NCBI GenBank assembly: GCA_002421565.1
Contig: DIKC01000042.1
Location: forward strand, 1-16,177
DNA: 16,177 nt
Direction of reading: 5' to 3'
Source: Desulfobulbaceae bacterium UBA5628
GTDB taxonomy: Bacteria > Desulfobacterota > Desulfobulbia > Desulfobulbales > Desulfurivibrionaceae
Shown here: piece after piece, positions 7,219 to 14,556 of the stretch
Numbering within the stretch: the first letter of the stretch is position 1
Layout: each line of letters opens with the position of its first letter
Notes under the pieces: generated by a model
The model's input: the letters and a program-made list of their open reading frames with translations, nothing else
Databases searched by the model: none
Told to the model about the DNA's origin: nothing
Position numbers and translations under genes: made by a program

Positions 7219-8292
7219 ATGGCTAAGATGGAATCTTCCCGGTACAGCGAGTCCGGGGTTGATATTGACAAGGGCAACGCCTTTGTTGAACGGATTAAAC
7301 CCCTGGTTTCCGCCACTTTCCGGGGGGGCGTCCTTACCGGCATCGGCGGCTTTGGCGGCCTCTACGCCTTGGGCGGCGGCAAGTTCAAGGATCCGGTGCT
7401 GGTTTCCTCCACCGACGGGGTCGGCACCAAGCTGATGATCGCCCAGATGTGCGGCCGCCACGACACCATCGGCATCGATCTGGTGGCGATGTGCGTCAAC
7501 GATATTGTGGTCAGCGGCGCCCATCCCCTCTTTTTTCTCGATTATTTCGCCTCCGGCGGCCTGGATCTGGAAGTGGCCACCGAGGTGGTCAGGGGAATCG
7601 CCAAGGGCTGCGAGATCGCCAAATGTTCCCTGATCGGCGGCGAAACCGCTGAAATGCCGGGGCTTTATAAGCCCGGCGACTACGATCTGGCCGGCTTTGT
7701 GGTCGGGATCTGCGAACGGGACAAGATCATCGACGGCTCGGAGATCCGGGTGGGCGACAAGCTGATCGGGCTGGCCTCCAGCGGGATCCACAGCAACGGC
7801 TACTCCCTGGCCCGTAAGGTCTTCTTTGAGGAGTTGAAGCTCTCGGTCAAGGATAAAATTGACGAATTCGGCTGCACCCTGGGCGAGGAACTGTTGCGGC
7901 CCACCCGGATTTACAGCGAGACGGTGCTCAACCTGATCAAGAATTACAAGGTCAAGGGGGTGGTGCATATCACCGGCGGCGGCCTCTACGACAATATCCC
8001 GCGGGTGCTGCCCAACGGCTGTAAGGCGGTGATCGACGGCAAAAGCTGGGAAGTGCCGCCGGTCTTTTCCTTCCTTAAGAAGCATGGCCGGATATCGTCG
8101 GCCGAGATGTGCCGCACCTTCAACAACGGGATCGGGATGGTGGTGGTGGTTGAGGCCAAGGAGGCCGACGACGCCAAGATGCAGCTTGAGGCCCTGGGGG
8201 AAAAGCCGTTTTTGATCGGCGAGGTGGCGGCACTCGGAGCCACCGGCAAGAAGAAGAAAAGCGAAACCCTGGTGGAGATCAGCGGCATCTGA
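7219..8292 (+). CDS. purM: Phosphoribosylformylglycinamidine cyclo-ligase (AIR synthetase)
   Basis: PurM closes the imidazole ring: FGAM plus ATP gives AIR, the fifth step of de novo purine synthesis, in the cytoplasm. From the ATG at 7219 the protein has 357 residues, close to the usual 340-350. Family signatures are intact: ESGVDID near the N-terminus, STDGVGTK (64-71), the DLVAMCVND metal and nucleotide region (87-95), LIGGETAEMPG (138-148), the HITGGG loop, and FNNGIGM near the C-terminus. The frame is also open upstream to a TTG at 7201, but PurM proteins usually begin shortly before the ESGVDID block, so 7219 (or the ATG at 7228) is preferred; no start has a strong ribosome site. It stands alone, without other pur genes, and is followed by a strong terminator. 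Confidence 0.96.
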   Translation: MAKMESSRYSESGVDIDKGNAFVERIKPLVSATFRGGVLTGIGGFGGLYALGGGKFKDPVLVSSTDGVGTKLMIAQMCGRHDTIGIDLVAMCVNDIVVSGAHPLFFLDYFASGGLDLEVATEVVRGIAKGCEIAKCSLIGGETAEMPGLYKPGDYDLAGFVVGICERDKIIDGSEIRVGDKLIGLASSGIHSNGYSLARKVFFEELKLSVKDKIDEFGCTLGEELLRPTRIYSETVLNLIKNYKVKGVVHITGGGLYDNIPRVLPNGCKAVIDGKSWEVPPVFSFLKKHGRISSAEMCRTFNNGIGMVVVVEAKEADDAKMQLEALGEKPFLIGEVAALGATGKKKKSETLVEISGI

Positions 8293-8318
8293 CCATCATC
8301 GGCCAGCGGGGATTTTTC

Positions 8319-8357
8319 AGCGGCGTTCCGGCCTTTGGGCGGAACGCCGCTTTTTTT
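8319..8357 (+). terminator. Intrinsic terminator of purM
   Basis: A perfect 12-bp stem (8319-8330 with 8340-8351), GC-rich, closes a 9-base loop and runs straight into seven T. On the minus strand the hairpin is not followed by a U-tract, so it should stop plus-strand transcripts only. It lies between purM and the convergent HD-GYP gene. Confidence 0.93.
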
Positions 8358-8364
8358 ATCCCTT

Positions 8365-9348
8365 TCACATCGGTTTTTCAAACTGGCCGCCCAGGAAACG
8401 GATGAAGTCGATGAATTTCTCCTGGGCAAAATGGCCGGTCATCTGTTTTTTCATCAGGGCGAGGGCGGTGAAGGGGGGGCGGGCGTCGGAATAGGGCCGC
8501 ACCGTGGTCAGGGCGTCATAGACATCGGCAATGGTGGCGATCTTGACGTAATCGGGAATTTCGTGCTCCTTGAGCCCGTGGGGGTATCCCTTGCCGTCCG
8601 CTTGCTCATGGTGATGGAGAATGACCTCGAGGGCTGTCTTGCTAAGATAGCCCTGCATCAGGTGGTAGCCTTTTTCCGAGTGGGTCTTGATCTGCTCGAA
8701 CTCATAGGGGTTGAGCCTGCCCGGTTTGTTGAGAATCTGGAGGTCGATTTCGCTCTTGCCCACGTCGTGGAGGATGCAGCCGGTGGCCAGCTCGCGGAGT
8801 TCGCTTTCGCCGGAGTTATCGATCATCATCGAGAAACCCACCGCGAAAATGGTGACATTGACGCAATGGGAAAAGGTATAGTAGTCGCGGGAGCCGAGTT
8901 TGAGCATGGTGGGGATGGCATCGAAATTTTTCATCGCCAGATCGATGATGTTGTCCGCCATCCCGGTGGCCCGCTTGATGCTGTCGCCGCTGCGTGGATT
9001 TTCCAGGACATCGCGCATGATGTCCTTGGCCCGGCCATAAAGCACCTGGCTCTTTTGCGGCAGGGGGATGTTGTCGTCCTCGATCAGGGTGGTCATGCTG
9101 CTGGTCATGAATCCCTGAAATTCCTGGGTCTCCGCCTTGTCGATAAAAAAATGGCTCAGGCGCGGGTTCTGTACCAGATGCTGGAGGTCGGAGGTGTTGC
9201 TGCCCCGGGGCGCCAACTGGATCGGGGCATTGTCGCTGGGGCGGACGGTGTAAAGGCTGAAGCCGATGACCCTGCCTTCCACTGCCAGGTATTCCTTGTT
9301 GATCAGGAAGAAATTTTTGGGGGCAATAATGCCGGTCGCGGTTTGCAT
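8365..9348 (-). CDS. HD-GYP domain protein, probable cyclic-di-GMP phosphodiesterase
   Basis: From the ATG at 9348 the protein has 327 residues, soluble, with no membrane segment. The C-terminal two thirds are a complete HD-GYP domain: His161 in the first helix (YTFSHCVNV), HD at 194-195 (ILHDVGK), NKPGRL, a further His223, HHHEQADGKGYP with GYP at 254-256, and IADVYDAL. With all metal ligands present it should be catalytically active, hydrolysing cyclic di-GMP. Residues 1-110 form a separate N-terminal domain that is neither a receiver nor a recognisable PAS or GAF domain. The frame extends upstream to a TTG at 9423, but that start would overlap the AT-rich promoter region; no clear ribosome site supports either. 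It is divergent from uvrC and convergent with purM; its trigger is unknown. Confidence 0.9.
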   Translation of the reverse strand: MQTATGIIAPKNFFLINKEYLAVEGRVIGFSLYTVRPSDNAPIQLAPRGSNTSDLQHLVQNPRLSHFFIDKAETQEFQGFMTSSMTTLIEDDNIPLPQKSQVLYGRAKDIMRDVLENPRSGDSIKRATGMADNIIDLAMKNFDAIPTMLKLGSRDYYTFSHCVNVTIFAVGFSMMIDNSGESELRELATGCILHDVGKSEIDLQILNKPGRLNPYEFEQIKTHSEKGYHLMQGYLSKTALEVILHHHEQADGKGYPHGLKEHEIPDYVKIATIADVYDALTTVRPYSDARPPFTALALMKKQMTGHFAQEKFIDFIRFLGGQFEKPM

Positions 9349-9394
9349 GGGGTATGGTATCCAGGAGCAGTGGCTTTTTTGATTAGCAATAAAA

Positions 9395-9423
9395 CTTAAT
9401 CTTATGTTTGATATGATTGTCAA
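9395..9423 (-). promoter_or_regulatory. Candidate promoter of the HD-GYP gene in the AT-rich divergent region
   Basis: On the minus strand a perfect TTGACA (9418-9423) is followed after 17 bases by ATTAAG (9395-9400), a poor -10. A second TTGACA lies about 20 bases further upstream on the same strand. The whole 9349-9471 gap is notably AT-rich compared with its surroundings and must also hold the uvrC promoter, for which no convincing hexamer pair was found. Confidence 0.35.
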
Positions 9424-9471
9424 AAAAAATACCGTTTGTCAATTTATTTCGGATCAGGACGCGAAATCATA

Positions 9472-11283
9472 ATGTTTGGCAGGGAATTGATCAAAAATGC
9501 CGCCTCCGGGCCAGGGGTTTACCTGATGCGGGATGACGCCGATCGTGTCCTCTATGTCGGCAAGGCCAAGAGCCTCAAGAAACGGTTGGCCTCCTATCCG
9601 CGGATCGATCTCGACGGCCGGAGCAAAGGCGCGATGATGCTGGCGGCGGTGGTCCGGGTGGAGACCATGCTCACCCGCACCGAAAAGGAGGCCCTGATCC
9701 TGGAGGCGGCCCTGATCAAGCAGCATCGCCCCAGATACAACGTGATTTTGCGGGACGACAAGAATTACCCCCTGCTCAAGGTGACGGTGCGGGAGGAGTG
9801 GCCCCGGCTGCTGATGACCCGGCGGCGGCTGACCGACGGGGCTCGTTACTTCGGGCCATATTCCTCGCCTTCGGCGATGTGGGAAACCCTGGCCCTGCTC
9901 AACTCCCTGTTCCCTTTGCGCCGCTGTAAGAGCAAGAGCTTCAAGAGCGGCCAGCGCGCCTGTCTCAATCATCAGATGGGCCGCTGTCCGGCCCCCTGCG
10001 TCGGCCGTATTTCCGCCGCTGATTACCAGGCCTCGGTCCAGGCGGTGATCAAGGTGCTGGAAGGGCGTTCGCGGGAACTGGTGACCTTGCTTACCGGCCG
10101 GATGCGGGAGGCGGCCGCGGAGCTGCGTTTTGAAGAGGCGGCCCGCTGCCGCGACCGGATCAAGGCCCTGACCGGCACTCTGGAACGCCAGGCGGTGGTG
10201 GCTTCCCGGGCCCGCGATCAGGATGTTTTCGGACTGGCTTGCCGCGACGGCCGGATGGCAATGGCGGTGCTCCTGGTGCGGGCCGGGGTGATCAGCGACC
10301 GCCGCACCTTTTTCCTGGGCGAGCCGTTGGGGGATGCGGCCACGGTTCTGAGCGAGGCGCTGCCTCTTTTTTACGACCAAGCACCGTTTGTACCGCCGGA
10401 AATTATCCTGCCCCTGGCCCTGCCCGACGCGGAAACCCAGAGCGAGTGGCTCAGCGAAAAACGGCAACAGCGGGTAACCCTGCTGACGCCTCGTCAGGGC
10501 AACCGCCGCCGTCTGCTGGAAATGGCCATTGCCAACGCCGAACAGGTGTTGCTGGAAAACGAGGCCCAGGCAGCGGGGTGGCGGGAGTTGGCCGAGGGAC
10601 TGCAACGGGCTCTCCATCTTTCGCAACCGCCGGAGCGGGTGGAGTGTCTCGATATTTCCAATTTGGGAGGCCAGGAGGCGGTGGGCTCCCTGGTTTCCTT
10701 CCGGGCCGGGGAAAAGGAGCCGGCCGCTTATCGTAGCTTCAAGATTCGCGGCCAGCAGACCCCTGATGATTACGCGATGATGGCCGAGGTTCTTGATCGG
10801 CATCTGCCCCGCGCCCTGGCCGAGAAAAGGCTGCCCGATCTCCTTTTGATCGACGGGGGCAAAGGCCATCTGGGGGTGGCGATGGCCGCCTGCAAGCGGC
10901 TGGGGCTTAACGAACGGCCGGAACTGGCCGCCATTGCCAAGGAGCGGGAAGAGGAGGGGGAAAAACTTTTCCGGCCCGGCCGAAAAAATCCGATCATCCT
11001 GCCCCGTCATTCGCCGCTGCTGCATTTTCTGATGCGGGTCCGGGACGAGGCCCATCGCTACGGGATTACCTTCCATCGCGGGTTGCGGAGCCGCAAAATG
11101 CTTTCCTCCCGCCTGGACCAGGTGTCGGGCCTGGGGCCGGCCAAAAAAAAGGCGCTCCTTACCGCCCTCGGCAGCCTTCGCCGGATCGAAGAGACCGAGG
11201 TGGCGGAACTGGCGGCAGTGCCCGGCATCGGCCCGGCCCTGGCCCAGCGGATCAAGGAACATCTGGCCGTCCCGGCGGAATAG
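9472..11283 (+). CDS. uvrC: Excinuclease ABC subunit C
   Basis: UvrC makes both incisions flanking a lesion bound by UvrB in nucleotide excision repair. The 603-residue product (ATG at 9472; AGGA 12 bases upstream, rather far) has every domain. The GIY-YIG nuclease is at about 12-90 (PGVYLM, LYVGKAKSLKKR). A cysteine cluster C142, C154, C162, C166 has the same spacing as the four cysteines proposed to hold an iron-sulfur cluster in E. coli UvrC. The UVR motif for UvrB binding is about 195-235. The RNase H-like nuclease has acidic residues D394 (DISN), D432/D433 (DDYAMM) and D461 (LIDGGKG), plus a DEAHRYG histidine. Two helix-hairpin-helix motifs (SGLGPAKK, PGIGPALA) end the protein. The frame also runs upstream to a TTG at 9436, judged not used. 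Confidence 0.96.
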   Translation: MFGRELIKNAASGPGVYLMRDDADRVLYVGKAKSLKKRLASYPRIDLDGRSKGAMMLAAVVRVETMLTRTEKEALILEAALIKQHRPRYNVILRDDKNYPLLKVTVREEWPRLLMTRRRLTDGARYFGPYSSPSAMWETLALLNSLFPLRRCKSKSFKSGQRACLNHQMGRCPAPCVGRISAADYQASVQAVIKVLEGRSRELVTLLTGRMREAAAELRFEEAARCRDRIKALTGTLERQAVVASRARDQDVFGLACRDGRMAMAVLLVRAGVISDRRTFFLGEPLGDAATVLSEALPLFYDQAPFVPPEIILPLALPDAETQSEWLSEKRQQRVTLLTPRQGNRRRLLEMAIANAEQVLLENEAQAAGWRELAEGLQRALHLSQPPERVECLDISNLGGQEAVGSLVSFRAGEKEPAAYRSFKIRGQQTPDDYAMMAEVLDRHLPRALAEKRLPDLLLIDGGKGHLGVAMAACKRLGLNERPELAAIAKEREEEGEKLFRPGRKNPIILPRHSPLLHFLMRVRDEAHRYGITFHRGLRSRKMLSSRLDQVSGLGPAKKKALLTALGSLRRIEETEVAELAAVPGIGPALAQRIKEHLAVPAE

Positions 11284-11302
11284 CATTCGGTTTCGTGCTT
11301 GC

Positions 11303-11344
11303 CGCAAGATGCGGGGTCTTGTGATCGCTTACTGCTTGCGTTTT
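11303..11344 (+). terminator. Weak terminator-like hairpin after uvrC
   Basis: CGCAAG (11303-11308) can pair with CTTGCG (11335-11340), immediately followed by TTTT. The 26-base loop is long. A competing stem CAAGA/TCTTG (11305-11309 with 11317-11321) and a small CTTG/CAAG hairpin use the same bases. It could end the uvrC transcript weakly. Confidence 0.3.
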
Positions 11345-11364
11345 GGGGCGGGACAAATTATCTT
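11336..11364 (+). promoter_or_regulatory. Candidate promoter of the nifU-nifS-thyX-fhs cluster
   Basis: TTGCGT (11336-11341), a 17-base spacer and TATCTT (11359-11364) form a moderate sigma-70-like promoter in the 170-base gap after uvrC. Start would be near 11371, giving a leader of about 80 bases with a GCCGGG/CCCGGC hairpin at 11386-11400 and an inverted repeat at 11420-11434. Confidence 0.4.
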
Positions 11365-11419
11365 GCCATGATTTTGGGTTCACGGGCCGGGCTTCCCGGC
11401 GTATTTCCATGATATTACG

Positions 11420-11434
11420 TTGTTAGCTCAACAA
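11420..11434. promoter_or_regulatory. Inverted repeat upstream of nifU ribosome site
   Basis: TTGTT-AGCTC-AACAA is a perfect 5-bp inverted repeat with a 5-base centre, ending 7 bases before the GGGAG ribosome site (11442-11446). It could be a repressor operator or an RNA hairpin that influences nifU translation. No known Fe-S regulator consensus was matched with certainty. Confidence 0.35.
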
Positions 11435-11453
11435 TGCTTCCGGGAGATCGCGG

Positions 11454-12296
11454 ATGTGGGATTATACCGATAAGGTGCGGGATCACTTCATGAACCCCCG
11501 CAATGTGGGGGAAATCGAAGACGCCGACGGGGTGGGGGAGGTCGGTTCCCTGGCCTGCGGCGACGCCCTTAAGCTGACTTTCAAAATGGGGCCGGACGGC
11601 CGGATCGCCGACGCCAAATTCAAGACCTTCGGCTGTGCCAGCGCCATTGCTTCTTCCTCGGCCCTTACCGAGATGATCAAGGGCTTGAACCTGGACGAGG
11701 CGGCCAAAATTACCAACGAAGACATCGCCGAGTTTCTGGGCGGCCTGCCCAAGGAGAAGATGCACTGTTCGGTGATGGGCCGCGAAGCCTTGGAGGCGGC
11801 GATTGCCAATTATCGCGGCATTCCCCTGCCCCTGGCCGAGGGCGAAGTGGTGTGCGAATGTTTTGGGGTCACCGACCTGGAAGTGCGGCGGGCGATCAAG
11901 GAAAGCAACCTCAAGAGCGTCGAGGAGATCACCAACTTCACCAAGGCGGGCGGCGGTTGCGGCAAGTGTCACGACCGGCTGGCCGAAATTCTTCGGGAGG
12001 AACAGCAAACCGGGGCCGGAACCCAGCAGATCATTCCCGATCAGCGTGGGAAAAGGCTGACCAATATCCAGAAGATCAAACTGATCGAAGAGGTGCTGGA
12101 ACGGGAGGTGCGGCCGGCTCTGCGCAAGGATGGCGGCGACATCGAACTGATCGACCTGGACGGCGATTTCGTCACCGTTTCCCTGCGGGGCGCCTGCGGC
12201 ACCTGCAAGAAATCCCAGACCACCCTCAAGGAATACGTGGAGAAGAAACTGCGGGAGCAGGTGCTGGAAACCCTGGTGGTCGAGGAGGCCAAGTAG
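11454..12296 (+). CDS. nifU: NifU-type Fe-S cluster scaffold (three-domain)
   Basis: NifU assembles and passes on iron-sulfur clusters using sulfur from NifS. The 280-residue protein has all three canonical domains. An IscU-like scaffold holds C35, C61 and C105. A central [2Fe-2S] domain holds C134, C136, C169 and C172 (CECFGV and CGKC). A C-terminal Nfu domain (about 208-280) has C248-x2-C251 (ACGTC). Spacing follows the Azotobacter NifU plan closely. The ATG follows GGGAG (11442-11446) by 7 bases. It abuts nifS with no spacer, so the two are surely cotranscribed. No nitrogenase genes are in view; in many anaerobes NifU/NifS serve as the general Fe-S system, and that is the likely role here. 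Confidence 0.96.
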   Translation: MWDYTDKVRDHFMNPRNVGEIEDADGVGEVGSLACGDALKLTFKMGPDGRIADAKFKTFGCASAIASSSALTEMIKGLNLDEAAKITNEDIAEFLGGLPKEKMHCSVMGREALEAAIANYRGIPLPLAEGEVVCECFGVTDLEVRRAIKESNLKSVEEITNFTKAGGGCGKCHDRLAEILREEQQTGAGTQQIIPDQRGKRLTNIQKIKLIEEVLEREVRPALRKDGGDIELIDLDGDFVTVSLRGACGTCKKSQTTLKEYVEKKLREQVLETLVVEEAK

Positions 12297-13523
12297 ATGA
12301 GCGAAACCCCGCCGGTGGTCTATATGGATAACAATGCCACCACCAAGGTGGCGCCGGAAGTGGTGGCGGAAATGCTGCCCTATTTCTCCGAACTCTACGG
12401 CAACCCCTCCTCCATGCACAGTTTCGGCGGCCAGGTGGGCCGGACCCTGGCCACGGCCCGGGAAAAAATCGCGGCCCTGATCGGGGCCCGGCCGGACGAA
12501 TTGCTCTTTACCAGTTGCGGCACCGAGAGCGATTCCACCGCCATCCTCTCGGCCCTCCAGTCCTTCCCGGAGAAACGGCACATCGTCACCACCCGGGTCG
12601 AGCATCCGGCGGTAAAAAACCTCTGTGAGCATCTCGACCGGCTCACCGGCCACAAACACCGGGTCACCCAGTTGCCGGTGGACCGGCAGGGGATGCTCGA
12701 TCTCGCCCAGTATGAAGAGGCCCTGGCCGATGACACCGCCATTGTCAGCATCATGTGGGCCAACAACGAAACCGGGGTGATCTTTCCCATTGCCGAAATG
12801 GCGGCCCTGGCCAAGAAGCGCGGTATTCTCTTTCATACCGACGCGGTCCAGGCCGTGGGCAAGGTTCCCATCAATATGGCCGAGTCGGGAGTGGATTTCC
12901 TCTCGATTTCCGGCCATAAGCTCCACGCCCCCAAGGGCATCGGGGTACTTTATGTCCGCAAGGGAACCCCTTTTGTCCCCATGATCATCGGCGGCCACCA
13001 GGAACGGGGACGCCGGGGCGGCACCGAAAACGTGGCCGCGATCATCGGCCTGGGCAAGGCGTGCGAACTGGCCGCTTCCCGCCTGGAAGAGGAAAACAGC
13101 CGGGTGCGGGCCTTGCGGGATCGGCTGGAACAGGGACTGCTGGCCGCGGTTCCCAGCTCGATGCTCAACGGCCATCCCGAACAGCGACTGCCCAATACCA
13201 CCAATATCAGCTTTGAATATGTGGAGGGCGAGGCGATTTTGCTTCACCTCGACCGCTACGGGATCTGCGCCTCCTCCGGCTCGGCCTGCACCTCCGGCTC
13301 CCTGGAGCCTTCCCACGTGATGCGGGCCATGGGGGTGCCGTTCACCGCCGCCCACGGCTCGGTGCGCCTCAGTCTCAGCGTTTACAACAGCGAAGCGGAG
13401 GTGGATTTCGTGGTGGAAAAACTGCCGGGGATCATCGCCAAACTGCGGGAGATGTCGCCTTTCTGGCAGACCGCCCACAAGGGGGCCACCGGCGGCGCCT
13501 CCTGCAAGTGCGCCTGTTCCTGA
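12297..13523 (+). CDS. nifS: Cysteine desulfurase NifS with Cys-rich C-terminal tail
   Basis: This pyridoxal-phosphate enzyme converts cysteine to alanine and hands the sulfur, as a persulfide, to NifU. The 408-residue protein shows the class V aminotransferase pattern: DNNATT at 11-16, the ANNETG block (155-160), HTDAVQ (180-185), PLP-binding Lys208 (SISGHK), and catalytic Cys331 in SGSACTSGSLEPSH, the NifS/IscS group I loop. The ATG immediately follows the nifU stop codon. The last residues are unusual: after the normal fold the chain continues through QTAHKGATGG to a tail with C403, C405 and C407 (SCKCACS). Such a C-x-C-x-C end could bind metal or relay sulfur; this is inference. The next gene, thyX, starts 24 bases after the stop. 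Confidence 0.95.
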   Translation: MSETPPVVYMDNNATTKVAPEVVAEMLPYFSELYGNPSSMHSFGGQVGRTLATAREKIAALIGARPDELLFTSCGTESDSTAILSALQSFPEKRHIVTTRVEHPAVKNLCEHLDRLTGHKHRVTQLPVDRQGMLDLAQYEEALADDTAIVSIMWANNETGVIFPIAEMAALAKKRGILFHTDAVQAVGKVPINMAESGVDFLSISGHKLHAPKGIGVLYVRKGTPFVPMIIGGHQERGRRGGTENVAAIIGLGKACELAASRLEEENSRVRALRDRLEQGLLAAVPSSMLNGHPEQRLPNTTNISFEYVEGEAILLHLDRYGICASSGSACTSGSLEPSHVMRAMGVPFTAAHGSVRLSLSVYNSEAEVDFVVEKLPGIIAKLREMSPFWQTAHKGATGGASCKCACS

Positions 13524-13547
13524 ACGCTTACCACGGAGGGTTATGCC

Positions 13548-14507
13548 ATGCGGATCGTCCCGGCCTCTTTTACCATCATGAGTGATCTCGACCAACAGCC
13601 TATGGCAACCCGGATCGAGGTCTGCGGTCGGCTCTGCTACAAGAGCGAGGACAAGATCACCGCCGACTCCACCGACCCTTTTATCCGGCGGATTGTCCAG
13701 CACGGCCACAACTCGGTGATGGAAATGGCGGCCCTCACCCTCCGGGTTCGTTTTGAAACCGAGGCGATGCTAAATCAGCTCTATCAGGCGATCCCCCGTT
13801 TTCTCCAGATCGACCGCCCGCTGAAGAGCGACAAGACCCTGCTGGTTTCCGGCACGGTCCGGGCCTTCCGGGAACTGGCCGCCAATCACGGCAATGTCAA
13901 GCTGATCAAGGGAATCACCGCCTTTCTCGCCCAGCGTCACCCCCTGTTTTTTTTTGATCTGACCGGCAAGCGCGGCTGGCTGCCCCAGACCGGAGTAGAG
14001 GTGGAGAAGGTGCCCCTGGCCGAAGTGGACCGCCTGCCCGCCGATCTGCTCGCCAAGCATCGCCACGTGGCGGTACGTTTTATCACCAACCGGGCGGTGA
14101 CCCACGAGATCGTCCGCCACCGCCCCTGTTCTTATCTCCAGGAAAGTCAGCGTTACTGCCGTTATGCTGACGACAAATTCGGCAACGAAGTGACCTTTAT
14201 CAAGCCGATGTTTTTTGCCGAGGGCTCGGCCGAGCATCGCCTCTGGGAAGAGGCGATGCGGGAAACCGAACGGCTCTACTTGGAGTTGCTCGCCACCGCC
14301 ACCCCCCAGGCGGCCCGCACCGTGCTGCCCAACTCCTGCAAGACCGAAATCATCGTCTTTGCCAATCTCATGGAATGGTTCCACATCTTCCGCCTGCGCA
14401 CAACCCCGGCGGCCGAGCCTTCCATGCGCGAGGTGATGATCCCGTTGCTCGCCGCCATGCGGGAGCGTTTTCCGGACGTCTTCGGCCCCCTGGGGTCGGC
14501 CAAATAA
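13548..14507 (+). CDS. thyX: Flavin-dependent thymidylate synthase (long form)
   Basis: ThyX methylates dUMP to dTMP with methylene-THF as carbon donor and reduced FAD as reductant, so DHFR is not needed to recycle folate. The signature RHR-x7-S is present as R190-H191-R192 to S200, followed by QRY, and the HGH motif (52-54) that includes the T. maritima His53 equivalent is kept. The later ARTVLP block and FRLRTTP arginine segment also match. At 319 residues it is about 100 longer than classical ThyX (around 220): the extra segment, about residues 70-173, falls between the HGH strand and the RHR helix. The ATG is 7 bases after GGAGGG (13535-13540). It sits 24 bases after nifS and 49 before fhs, probably in one transcript. 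Confidence 0.94.
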   Translation: MRIVPASFTIMSDLDQQPMATRIEVCGRLCYKSEDKITADSTDPFIRRIVQHGHNSVMEMAALTLRVRFETEAMLNQLYQAIPRFLQIDRPLKSDKTLLVSGTVRAFRELAANHGNVKLIKGITAFLAQRHPLFFFDLTGKRGWLPQTGVEVEKVPLAEVDRLPADLLAKHRHVAVRFITNRAVTHEIVRHRPCSYLQESQRYCRYADDKFGNEVTFIKPMFFAEGSAEHRLWEEAMRETERLYLELLATATPQAARTVLPNSCKTEIIVFANLMEWFHIFRLRTTPAAEPSMREVMIPLLAAMRERFPDVFGPLGSAK

Positions 14508-14556
14508 ACGATTTGTAACCCATCCCATCAATCAAGGTAAGCAAAGGAGGCACAAC

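Noticed and set aside
9349..9423. N-terminal extension of the HD-GYP protein to TTG 9423
   Set aside because: It would translate the AT-rich promoter-like region, with an unusual composition and no ribosome site.
9454..11307. A 617-codon minus-strand open frame opposite uvrC
   Set aside because: It mirrors uvrC, shows no family motifs and has no plausible ribosome site.
11454..13523. Part of a nitrogen-fixation island
   Set aside because: No nitrogenase structural or cofactor genes are nearby; flanking uvrC, thyX and fhs point to a housekeeping Fe-S role.
11415..13709. A 764-codon open frame on the minus strand across nifU and nifS
   Set aside because: It is antisense to two clear conserved genes, has low-complexity Gly/His/Pro/Gln-rich composition, and reflects the lack of stop codons opposite GC-rich codon use.
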